DNA of 64,000 nt, from positions 186,001 through 250,000 of the forward strand of contig NZ_CP121472.1 of the NCBI RefSeq assembly GCF_036208045.1. The letters are read 5' to 3'. Made by a program: the position numbers and the translations under genes. The notes under the pieces are model-generated. The model searched no databases and was not told the DNA's origin. It worked only from the letters and a program-made list of their open reading frames with translations. Origin of the DNA: Thiorhodovibrio winogradskyi (GTDB lineage: Bacteria; Pseudomonadota; Gammaproteobacteria; Chromatiales; Chromatiaceae). The stretch's first letter is position 1. Each line of letters begins with the position of its first letter. This document shows, in pieces, positions 15,842-22,597 of this stretch.

Positions 15842-16822
15842 TCAGTGGTGTAAGGCGTCGAGTTCCGCGAGGGTCATCTCCCGGATCAAAGCGGCAAAGT
15901 CGGTCTCCGGCTCCCAGCCCAACACCGTGCGCGCCTTGGTGGCATCGCCAACCAAGTGGAGCGGCTCGGCGGGACGCATCAGGTGTGGATCGGTCTCCAC
16001 ATAGTCCTGCCAGTGCAGGCCGTGGGCATGGAAGGCCAGTTCCAGCACATCCTGCACCCGGTGCAGGCGCCCGGTGGCAAAGATGTAGTCATCCGGGGTG
16101 TCATGCTGCAAGGCCAGCCACATGCCCCGCACGGTATCGCGCGCGTGGCCCCAGTCGCGTTGAGCGCTGGTGTCACCCAGCTTGAGTGTGTGTTGTCGTC
16201 CGGCCTTAATCTCTGCGGCGGCGCGACAGATTTTGCGCGTCACAAAGCCCTCGCCGCGCCGGGGTGATTCATGGTTGTAGAGGATGCCGTTGACCGCAAA
16301 CAGCCCGTGCGCCTCGCGATACACCTTGACTAACTGGGTGGCGAACGCCTTGGCGCAGCCATAGGGATTGACGGGGGCGAAAGGGGTGCTTTCGGTCTGC
16401 GGCGACTCCGTGGGGCGGCCAAAGAGTTCCGATGAGGTGGCATGGAAAAAGCGCGGCATTGCGGGCAGATCACGCAGGATTTCGAGCAGCCGCAGGGTGC
16501 CCATGGCAGTGAATTCGCAGGTGGTTTCCGGGATCTCGAAGCTCAGGCCCACGTGACTTTGTCCGGCCAGGTGGTTGACCTCCTGGGGCGCGACCTTGTG
16601 CAGCACCCGGCGTAAGGTGGTGGGGTCGTCGAGGTCGGCGTAGTGCAGGAACAGGCGGCGGTTATGGATGCTGGCATCATGGTAGAGATGCGCGAGCCGA
16701 CTGCGCTCCAGGGAGCTGGTGCGGCGCACGGTGCCATGGACTTCATAGCCTTGCGCGAGCAGCAGCTCGGTGAGATAGGAGCCATCCTGGCCGGTGATGC
16801 CGGTAATGAGGGCGCTTGGCAT
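15842..16822 (-). CDS. gmd: GDP-mannose 4,6-dehydratase paralogue
   Basis: An intact 326-aa extended SDR enzyme that makes GDP-4-keto-6-deoxymannose from GDP-mannose. Features are NAD(P)-binding [16 protein letters not shown], the catalytic set HATSSELFG with NPYGCAKAF (YxxxK), and substrate-side NHESPRRGEGFVTRK and QRDWGHARD. It shares only moderate identity with the broken gmd beside it, so it is a diverged second gene, not a recent copy. It may have made the first gmd dispensable. It lies in the same direction, upstream of the broken gene. Confidence 0.93.
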   Translation of the reverse strand: MPSALITGITGQDGSYLTELLLAQGYEVHGTVRRTSSLERSRLAHLYHDASIHNRRLFLHYADLDDPTTLRRVLHKVAPQEVNHLAGQSHVGLSFEIPETTCEFTAMGTLRLLEILRDLPAMPRFFHATSSELFGRPTESPQTESTPFAPVNPYGCAKAFATQLVKVYREAHGLFAVNGILYNHESPRRGEGFVTRKICRAAAEIKAGRQHTLKLGDTSAQRDWGHARDTVRGMWLALQHDTPDDYIFATGRLHRVQDVLELAFHAHGLHWQDYVETDPHLMRPAEPLHLVGDATKARTVLGWEPETDFAALIREMTLAELDALHH

Positions 16823-16929
16823 AGTGAATAACCTATAGAAGTCGGCGCGAGCAAGCCAAGGTTGATGGCCTGGGCGAGATTAATTCATGCGAACGGGGCG
16901 GGCGGTATGGCAGCCTATGAGAAAAATAT

Positions 16930-16980
16930 CAAATCGAACCCAGCCCCTTGGAATTAACTGGAACCCGGTTCCTTTGATTC
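16930..16980 (+). repeat. two R1-like repeats in tandem
   Basis: AAATCGAACCCAGCCCC followed by TTGGAATT, then AACTGGAACCCGGTTCC followed by TTTGATT. They lie just past the 3' end of the PIN-type TA pair. Confidence 0.65.
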
Positions 16981-17002
16981 CCCGGCTTTCCGTCGGTGGT
17001 TG

Positions 17003-17242
17003 TTAAATCTGATCGAAGCCTTCAGGCACGACATCGGGAACCGCTGATAAAGCTGCTCGAAACTTTTCTTCCGACGCGCGTTGAGATCGCTCCTGCAGAT
17101 ACGCTTCTGTCGTTAAGGCGGCAAGTTTTTCTGCCACCGCCGTCGCTATAAATTGCTCAATCGGGATTGAATCTTCTCCCGCCGCTTTTTGCAGCATTTG
17201 GTGAAGGGAATCTGGTAGACAAACAGAGACGAACGCCATCAC
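17003..17242 (-). CDS. antitoxin-like protein, partner of PIN toxin
   Basis: A 79-aa protein with a short N-terminal strand and helices like ribbon-helix-helix regulators (VSVCLPDSLHQMLQKAAGED then IPIEQFIATAVAEKLAAL) and an unstructured acidic tail that would wrap the toxin. It overlaps the toxin stop by 4 nt. The toxin-first order is unusual for vapBC but common for this PIN subgroup. The pair is enclosed by R1 repeats. Confidence 0.75.
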   Translation of the reverse strand: MMAFVSVCLPDSLHQMLQKAAGEDSIPIEQFIATAVAEKLAALTTEAYLQERSQRASEEKFRAALSAVPDVVPEGFDQI

Positions 17243-17658
17243 AATATCCCCAAACGAACGAGAAAAGTACGCGGATTCATCACCTGGATCCCAAATGACT
17301 CTGCTTTCTTAAAATCACGCTCGTTCCACGTAATAATTTGCGATTGAGAAGAGACAGCGAGTTCAAGCACAAAATCATCATTAGCGTCCCGCAATGTAGG
17401 ACGCCAAAGGTAGAAAATTTTATGGTAATGAGAGCTTGCGCATATAAAATCGATAATATCGTCGATTTGCGTATCGGATAAGGATAGATTTTCACGTTTG
17501 AGAACTGACTCATACTCCGCGACTAACGGAACTGAAACATGTGGAGTAAACAAGTTACTCCCAATGAGTCTCAACAGACGAAAAGAACTACCCTTAGAAG
17601 ACTTCAGAGCAGCTAGAAGAACATTTGTATCAATAACAATATTTTGTGTTCCATTCAT
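17239..17658 (-). CDS. PIN-domain toxin (PF13470-like)
   Basis: A 139-aa putative ribonuclease. Acidic metal-binding residues are visible in NIVIDTNVLLAALKSS, in VAEYESVL and in DANDDFVLELAVSS, with the C-terminal IITWNERDFKKAESFGIQV. AT-rich codon use compared with neighbours suggests recent acquisition. It forms an operon with the downstream antitoxin and lies between two same-orientation R1 repeats. Confidence 0.85.
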   Translation of the reverse strand: MNGTQNIVIDTNVLLAALKSSKGSSFRLLRLIGSNLFTPHVSVPLVAEYESVLKRENLSLSDTQIDDIIDFICASSHYHKIFYLWRPTLRDANDDFVLELAVSSQSQIITWNERDFKKAESFGIQVMNPRTFLVRLGIL

Positions 17659-17685
17659 TTGAGGTCACACCTTATGGGGTTCAAA

Positions 17686-17712
17686 ATTAAATCGAACCTG
17701 ACCCCTTTGATT
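17686..17712 (+). repeat. R1 dispersed repeat
   Basis: ATTAAATCGAACCTGACCCC followed by TTTGATT. It is upstream of the PIN toxin and fused to the higB fragment at 17713. Confidence 0.8.
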
Positions 17713-17859
17713 CCACTCCACATTCGACAGATTGCCCTGCTCCATCCGTGCCGCAGCAACGCTGACCTTAGCGGCGGCCAGCGGATCGAGTGTCGCAAAC
17801 CACTCTGCATAAGGGCTGCGCCCATCGGGCAAGTGCAGTTGCTTGACATGGTAAGTCAT
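17713..17859 (-). pseudogene. truncated higB-like toxin, 49 codons
   Basis: It is identical to the first 49 codons of the toxin at 8095-8433 (MTYHVKQLHLPDGRSPYAEW up to LSNVEW), then runs into R1. It lacks the catalytic C-terminal part and has no antitoxin gene. Confidence 0.9.
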
Positions 17860-19577
17860 CGAAGGAATGGTAACACATCCGTTTCCATTCGCCTCAACTG
17901 TACAAACACGAAAAACCCCGCCCCGAATGAACGGGAGCGGGGTTGGAAAGGGTGCGTGCGTCCTTGCCCTTGCGGTCTGGGGTGCCGGGCTTGGCAGGTG
18001 CTGCGCCCGGCGCAGAAAACGTGGTCTGTCCCCGTTTCCCCCCCGTTTCCCCCCTCGCGGTCAGGCCGCTGAGCGATGGGCGCCGTCGCGGCAGGTTGCG
18101 GGGCCTCGGGCTCGGCCTCCGCTTGCGGCTCAATCATCATCCGCACCTCCAACCAACCGGGGCGCGCTGCCGGCGCGGTGGATGTGGCGCTGGCGAGCCT
18201 GGGCAGCAGGAGTTGCGGATCAGTCCCCAGGCTGTCGAGGATCAGCTCGGGCTCGGTCGTGAGCGGCTGGGCATCGCCTTTCAGGGTCAGCGCGGCCAAG
18301 GCCTCGGGCGTCTCGGCGCTGTACAGCAACGCATCGGTCTCGGCCGCGCGCAGCCGCAGCGCGGCGATGTGCACCCGCACCGGGCGGTCAGCGGGGTCCA
18401 GGCGCAAGGGCTGCTGGCTGAGATCCAGCCCTTCGGGCAGCGCAAAGCGCAGCTCGACCCATTGGCCTGGCTTCAACCAGTGTAAGGTCGAGGCAGCTTC
18501 GCGGTAGGTTGGCGGCTGCGGTTGCGGAAAGTACAGTTGGACCTTCACCGGCGCGCCGAGCACCCGCAGGTTCAGCCCACAGCGCCCGATGCCCTCCTCC
18601 GCCCGCCCGGCATACTCGGCCTCGGCGGCGGCCAGCGCGGGCTTGAGTGGCGCGAGGGCGACGCGCACCTGGGCCACCGACCAAGCCTCGGCCTTGGCCT
18701 GCTTGAGCACCGCGACCAGCTCCGCCACCAACGCATGGTCAGACGGGATCGCGCCTTCGCGGGGAAGCACCGCCGGCGGCGGTGGACCACTGTTGAGATG
18801 TCGACGCACCTCGGCGGCGTAGCTCGCCTCCAGCACCCGATCCCGCGGGTCGAGCCCGGCGATCAGCAGCAGGCCGGTGGTGTGGGCATTGAGTGCAAGC
18901 AGCGTCAGCTCGGGGCGGCAGTCGCGCAAAATTCGGTGAAGTTTCCAGATGTCACCGGTCCAGGCACCGCTGCGCCGATGGCGCTCGGCCTGGGTGGGAT
19001 GGCAGGGGTAGATATCATCGATGGCGACCAGCGTATGCGGCGCGGCATGGCGCTCTACGTTGATCAGGTCGCGTAGGGCGAACTCGAACAGGTGCATGCC
19101 ATCGATGAACACCAGATCCGGCGGTTGTTGCAGCACCGTCTTGGCCTGGTCGCGGAAGAAGGCGTCGCTGCTGCAGGTGAGGATCCGCGCTTGCTCACTC
19201 AGAGGGGCTTGCAGCAGGAGATCGGGACGTGGGTCGATGCCGCGTGCTCGGCCGGGCGCGCGCGCCAGGCTCAGGCCGGCATCGACGCCAATCTCCAGGT
19301 ACTGCTCGGTGCCAAGCTGGGCATGCAGCCAGGCCAGCACATCGTGCTTGTGGCAGTCGCCCCAGGTGCGGTTTTCCTCAGGCGTACCGCCGAAGCCTTG
19401 GTGGTTGCAGGCCATGGCCTCGCCAAGGCGCTGATAGACGGACTCTGGGGTCTGTTCCTGCAATCGATCCGCCAGGTCCTGCCAACATTTCAAGATGCTG
19501 TCTTTGGTGTCGGGGCTGCCGAAGATACCGCCATCGAAGAGCGGAGCCAAACCACAGCACTGTACTACCCGCAGCAT
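17856..19577 (-). CDS. Methyltransf_24-like protein with chimeric C-terminus
   Basis: The first 507 or so residues are native. A TPR-like start (DSILKCWQDLADRLQEQTPE, SVYQRLGEAMACNHQGFGG) is followed by a SAM-binding methyltransferase fold (QYLEIGVDAGLSLARAPG, LVFIDGMHLFEFALRDLINV, VAIDDIYPCHPTQAERHRR). A beta-rich domain follows (VQLYFPQPQPPTYREAASTL). The last 65 residues come from the R3 repeat and the duplicated higB upstream region, so the true C-terminus is lost. The start is uncertain and the TPR part may also be shortened, judging from the related fragment at 31980-32536. Likely role: polysaccharide methylation. Confidence 0.7.
   Translation of the reverse strand: MLRVVQCCGLAPLFDGGIFGSPDTKDSILKCWQDLADRLQEQTPESVYQRLGEAMACNHQGFGGTPEENRTWGDCHKHDVLAWLHAQLGTEQYLEIGVDAGLSLARAPGRARGIDPRPDLLLQAPLSEQARILTCSSDAFFRDQAKTVLQQPPDLVFIDGMHLFEFALRDLINVERHAAPHTLVAIDDIYPCHPTQAERHRRSGAWTGDIWKLHRILRDCRPELTLLALNAHTTGLLLIAGLDPRDRVLEASYAAEVRRHLNSGPPPPAVLPREGAIPSDHALVAELVAVLKQAKAEAWSVAQVRVALAPLKPALAAAEAEYAGRAEEGIGRCGLNLRVLGAPVKVQLYFPQPQPPTYREAASTLHWLKPGQWVELRFALPEGLDLSQQPLRLDPADRPVRVHIAALRLRAAETDALLYSAETPEALAALTLKGDAQPLTTEPELILDSLGTDPQLLLPRLASATSTAPAARPGWLEVRMMIEPQAEAEPEAPQPAATAPIAQRPDREGGNGGETGTDHVFCAGRSTCQARHPRPQGQGRTHPFQPRSRSFGAGFFVFVQLRRMETDVLPFLR
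17910..17944 (-). terminator. duplicated Rho-independent terminator
   Basis: It is the same hairpin as at 8484-8518, followed by five T on the minus strand. Here it would terminate the gene at 19577-17856. Confidence 0.6.
17984..18055. repeat. R3 repeat, copy iii
   Basis: GAAAACGTGGTCTGTCCCCG with C-rich tails. It is fused to the 3' coding end of the methyltransferase-like gene. Confidence 0.75.
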
Positions 19578-19650
19578 CTCTGGTTTGCGCTATACTGCAC
19601 CAATAGTATGAATATCAGTGTTTTCTGAAGGTAACTCAGGAGATTGCGCC

Positions 19651-19896
19651 ATGGGAACCGTCCGTAAGACCATCACATTGACGATGCAGCAAGACAGCTG
19701 GATAGCAGCCCAAATCAGCGCAGGAAACTACACCAATGACAGCGAGTACATCCGCGACCTGATCCGACGTGAGCAAGAGCGCAGCGCGGAGACCACAGCG
19801 ATCCGATCTGCCCTGATCGAAGGAGAAACCAGCGGCGAACCCCGGCGTTTCGACGCTGCTACGTTCAAACAAAGGGTGCGAACATCGCATGGCTGA
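19651..19896 (+). CDS. parD: ParD-like antitoxin
   Basis: An 81-aa ribbon-helix-helix protein. ATG 19651 is chosen because AGGAG (19638-19642) precedes it at 8 nt. The N-terminal VRKTITLTMQQDSWIAAQIS and NYTNDSEYIRDLIRREQER are the usual ParD dimerisation and DNA-binding part. The C-terminal tail binds the toxin. It overlaps parE by 8 nt. Confidence 0.92.
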   Translation: MGTVRKTITLTMQQDSWIAAQISAGNYTNDSEYIRDLIRREQERSAETTAIRSALIEGETSGEPRRFDAATFKQRVRTSHG

Positions 19897-20179
19897 GTAT
19901 CGCCTGACACCTGCGGCCGAGGGTGACCTAGAATCGATCTGGAATTACACGGCTGGGCAATGGGGTATCGAGCAGGCGGATCGTTACATCGACTTTCTTA
20001 CGGAGGCGTTTGCAGAATTAGCGGACACTCCAAAGATCGCTCCAAGCTGTGAGCACATCCGACCAGGCTATCGCCGATTGGCTGTTGAGCGCCACATCAT
20101 TTACTTTCGTGTGACCGACTACGGCATTGCCGTTATTCGAGTATTGCACGACCGAATGGATGCATCACGACACCTTTAG
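19889..20179 (+). CDS. parE: ParE-like toxin
   Basis: A 96-aa RelE/ParE-superfamily toxin; ParE proteins poison DNA gyrase. Typical motifs are YRLTPAAEGDLESIWNYTAG, PGYRRLAVERHIIYFRV and VIRVLHDRMDASRHL at the C-terminus. It is complete and in operon with parD. An R2-like repeat follows 55 nt downstream. Confidence 0.92.
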   Translation: MAEYRLTPAAEGDLESIWNYTAGQWGIEQADRYIDFLTEAFAELADTPKIAPSCEHIRPGYRRLAVERHIIYFRVTDYGIAVIRVLHDRMDASRHL

Positions 20180-20228
20180 CTCAATGGATTTGCGCTGTCT
20201 CGCCCGTCGCTCTAAAAGCTGCGGCGCC

Positions 20229-21182
20229 CTACGAGTTAAGTAAACTGTCCCTGGAATTCCCCGAATTCCCCTGGAATTCCCTGGAATTCCTGAGCCGATC
20301 CTCGGCATCAAGCCCCTTGAGCCGGTCCTCGGGATCGTAGCGATTGAGCACCACGTCGGCATCAAGCCCCTTGAGCCGGTCCTCGGCATCAAGCCCCTTG
20401 AGCCGATCCTCAGGATCGAAGCGCTTGAGAATCGATTCGGGGTCGCTGCGGATGGCCTCGTCAATGGCCATCTCGTGGGTGTCGCGGATGAATTCTTCCA
20501 TCGTGTAGGCCATGATCGGTGCCTCGTGTCGGTAGAGGAGGTAGAGGTGTTCCAATAAATCCCAGTGCCCGCGTCGCCTGGGGTCGCGATGGCGCGCGCG
20601 GTAGTGCTCTAGACCACAACGCATCCGATCCTGTTCGCTGGCGAACAGTTCCCAGGGGGCGTTACGCGGGTGTTTGGCAATGGCGTTGAGCACGATCACC
20701 CGCACCACATGCGCGCCCCAGGGGAGATCATAGACGCCGTCCCAGGCGGTGGTTTGCAGCCCATGGCGCCGCGCGAGTCCCTCGGGTGAGCGGGTGGCAA
20801 CAGCATAGAGGCCGAAGACATCGGGCGGCTGGAGTTTCCCCTCGCCATCGATCTTGTGCTTGCGATAGTTAACGTAGTGGCCGATGAGTTCGTCCAGCAC
20901 CCAGGGGGTGAGGGCTTCGTGATGGGATTTGTAGGTCAGCAGGTTGTGGGCACGCAAGCGCTCCAGTCCGTCGGGCAGTTCGGGTGTCGGCTGGCGCGGA
21001 TCAGGCGGCCCGGTCGAATCGATGATGGCCACATCCAGCAGTTGGCTTTTCAGGGCCAGTTCCACTTCGAGTTCCACCGTCCAGGGCGCCCCGGCAAACA
21101 CATCCATCAGCGCAATGCCGAAGGCGCGGTGCCATTGACGCAGCGGGGCTTTGGCGGGGGTGTCGGGACGATCGCCTGTCAT
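20229..21182 (-). CDS. PD-(D/E)XK-like protein with Leu/Asp repeat tail, copy 1 (3'-altered)
   Basis: A 317-aa protein of unknown function, possibly of the Rpn/PD-(D/E)XK type, with an Asp in SQLLDVAIID and a Lys in LLTYKSHHEAL. The middle is helical (VLDELIGHYVNYRKHKIDGE). The C-terminal tail has 12-residue repeats of the form FDPEDRLKGLDA. Compared with copy 2 it has one extra repeat unit. Its last 20 or so residues come from R2 DNA, so the natural end is lost. The family assignment is tentative. Confidence 0.6.
   Translation of the reverse strand: MTGDRPDTPAKAPLRQWHRAFGIALMDVFAGAPWTVELEVELALKSQLLDVAIIDSTGPPDPRQPTPELPDGLERLRAHNLLTYKSHHEALTPWVLDELIGHYVNYRKHKIDGEGKLQPPDVFGLYAVATRSPEGLARRHGLQTTAWDGVYDLPWGAHVVRVIVLNAIAKHPRNAPWELFASEQDRMRCGLEHYRARHRDPRRRGHWDLLEHLYLLYRHEAPIMAYTMEEFIRDTHEMAIDEAIRSDPESILKRFDPEDRLKGLDAEDRLKGLDADVVLNRYDPEDRLKGLDAEDRLRNSREFQGNSGNSRDSLLNS
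20234..20290 (+). repeat. R2-like repeat with GGAATTCC expansions
   Basis: AGTTAAGTAAACTGTCCC followed by TGGAATTCC, then further CTGGAATTCC units to 20290. It replaces the true 3' end of the gene on the minus strand. Confidence 0.7.
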
Positions 21183-22321
21183 GGTGGGAAGTCTAGCCGA
21201 TGCGCGCCTGGAGGTGGGAGGGGCTTCGCCGGCGCCTTCGCGATTTGGAGCGCATTGAAGGCTTGACTGAGGAAAATCATTCGCGGCCCCTTTGGATGCC
21301 TTTCTCAGGCCAGGACAGATGACTTTCCCTCAGTGGTCCCGCCGCAGTTTGGCCAGCCAGGCTTCGATGGTGGCTGGATCAAGCCCCTTGAGCCGGTCCT
21401 CGGGATCGTAGCGATTGAGCACCACGTCGGCATCAAGTCCCTTGAGCCGGTCCTCGGGATCGAAGCGCTTGAGAATCGATTCGGGGTCGCTGCGGATGGC
21501 CTCGTCAATGGCCATCTCGTGGGTGTCGCGGATGAATTCTTCCATCGTGTAGGCCATGATCGGTGCCTCGTGTCGGTAGAGGAGGTAGAGGTGTTCCAAT
21601 AAATCCCAGTGCCCGCGTCGCCTGGGGTCGCGATGGCGCGCGCGGTAGTGCTCTAGACCACAACGCATCCGATCCTGTTCGCTGGCGAACAGTTCCCAGG
21701 GGGCGTTACGCGGGTGTTTGGCAATGGCGTTGAGCACGATCACCCGCACCACATGCGCGCCCCAGGGGAGATCATAGACGCCGTCCCAGGCGGTGGTTTG
21801 CAGCCCATGGCGCCGCGCGAGTCCCTCGGGTGAGCGGGTGGCAACAGCATAGAGGCCGAAGACATCGGGCGGCTGGAGTTTCCCCTCGCCATCGATCTTG
21901 TGCTTGCGATAGTTAACGTAGTGGCCGATGAGTTCGTCCAGCACCCAGGGGGTGAGGGCTTCGTGATGGGATTTGTAGGTCAGCAGGTTGTGGGCACGCA
22001 AGCGCTCCAGTCCGTCGGGCAGTTCGGGTGTCGGCTGGCGCTGATCAGGCGGCCCGGTCGAATCGATGATGGCCACATCCAGCAGTTGGCTTTTCAGGGC
22101 CAGTTCCACTTCGAGTTCCACCGTCCAGGGCGCCCCGGCAAACACATCCATCAGCGCAATGCCGAAGGCGCGGTGCCATTGACGCAGCGGGGCTTTGGCG
22201 GGGGTGTCGGGACGATCGCCTGTCATGGTGGGAAGTCTAGCCGATGCGCGCCTGGAGGTGGGAGGGGCTTCGCCGGCGCCTTCGCGATTGGGAGCGCATT
22301 GAAGGCTTGACTGAGGAAAAT
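20297..22321. repeat. tandem gene duplication, unit about 1.04 kb
   Basis: Copy 1 (20297-21277) and copy 2 (about 21377-22321) match to the string GAGGAAAAT at the right. A 36-bp coding unit is present one extra time in copy 1. Beyond copy 2 an R1 repeat begins at once. Confidence 0.85.
21330..22226 (-). CDS. PD-(D/E)XK-like protein with Leu/Asp repeat tail, copy 2 (intact)
   Basis: A 298-aa tandem copy of the gene at 20229-21182, offset 1044 bp. It is nearly identical (DQRQPTP against DPRQPTP). The tail ends naturally as RLKGLDPATIEAWLAKLRRD. Candidate catalytic residues are the same. Two near-identical copies in tandem imply recent duplication. Confidence 0.7.
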   Translation of the reverse strand: MTGDRPDTPAKAPLRQWHRAFGIALMDVFAGAPWTVELEVELALKSQLLDVAIIDSTGPPDQRQPTPELPDGLERLRAHNLLTYKSHHEALTPWVLDELIGHYVNYRKHKIDGEGKLQPPDVFGLYAVATRSPEGLARRHGLQTTAWDGVYDLPWGAHVVRVIVLNAIAKHPRNAPWELFASEQDRMRCGLEHYRARHRDPRRRGHWDLLEHLYLLYRHEAPIMAYTMEEFIRDTHEMAIDEAIRSDPESILKRFDPEDRLKGLDADVVLNRYDPEDRLKGLDPATIEAWLAKLRRDH

Positions 22322-22346
22322 AAATCGAGCCTAGCCCCTTTTATTC
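22318..22346 (+). repeat. R1 dispersed repeat
   Basis: AAATAAATCGAGCCTAGCCCC followed by TTTTATTC has the R1 form. It truncates the toxin-like gene on its right and ends the tandem duplication on its left. Confidence 0.7.
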
Positions 22347-22469
22347 ACCATCGTCCTGCATTTCTCTACGCAGGAAACCCTCAACAACAGTAATACACAT
22401 TTCTTTAGTCAGGTACGGACGTTTTGCGATCACCTTTTTCTCAAAGTAATCTGTGAAACGATATTTCAT
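22341..22469 (-). pseudogene. truncated small toxin-like gene, 42 codons
   Basis: It encodes MKYRFTDYFEKKVIAKRPYL, then TKEMCITVVEGFLRREMQDD, and stops inside the R1 repeat. It looks like the N-terminal half of a RelE-fold type protein (the DUF4258-like start). R1 copies lie on both sides (22318 and 22488). Confidence 0.55.
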
Positions 22470-22487
22470 TCTTCAAGTCACTCGCAG

Positions 22488-22515
22488 AAATAAATCAGAC
22501 CTGTCCCCTTTAATT
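22488..22515 (+). repeat. R1 dispersed repeat
   Basis: AAATAAATCAGACCTGTCCCC followed by TTTAATT has the R1 form. It lies upstream of the truncated toxin gene. Confidence 0.75.
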
Positions 22516-22597
22516 ACCCCTTTAATTCTATCCCGCAAACCAAACTCCGTCGCGGGCACCAGAATCAGATGCACATGATTGGGCATGAAGCAGTAGG
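22516..22597 (-). pseudogene. RAYT / Y1 transposase remnant with HUH motif
   Basis: The minus strand reads AYCFMPNHVHLILVPATEFG, the HUH motif region of REP-associated tyrosine transposases. Both ends are missing. On one side is R1, on the other a DDE-type element. Confidence 0.75.

Larger units (their letters stand above)
17713..18045. repeat. direct duplication (partner 8287-8620)
   Basis: See the partner entry. This copy sits between R1 and the 3' end of the methyltransferase-like gene, which it truncates. Confidence 0.9.
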
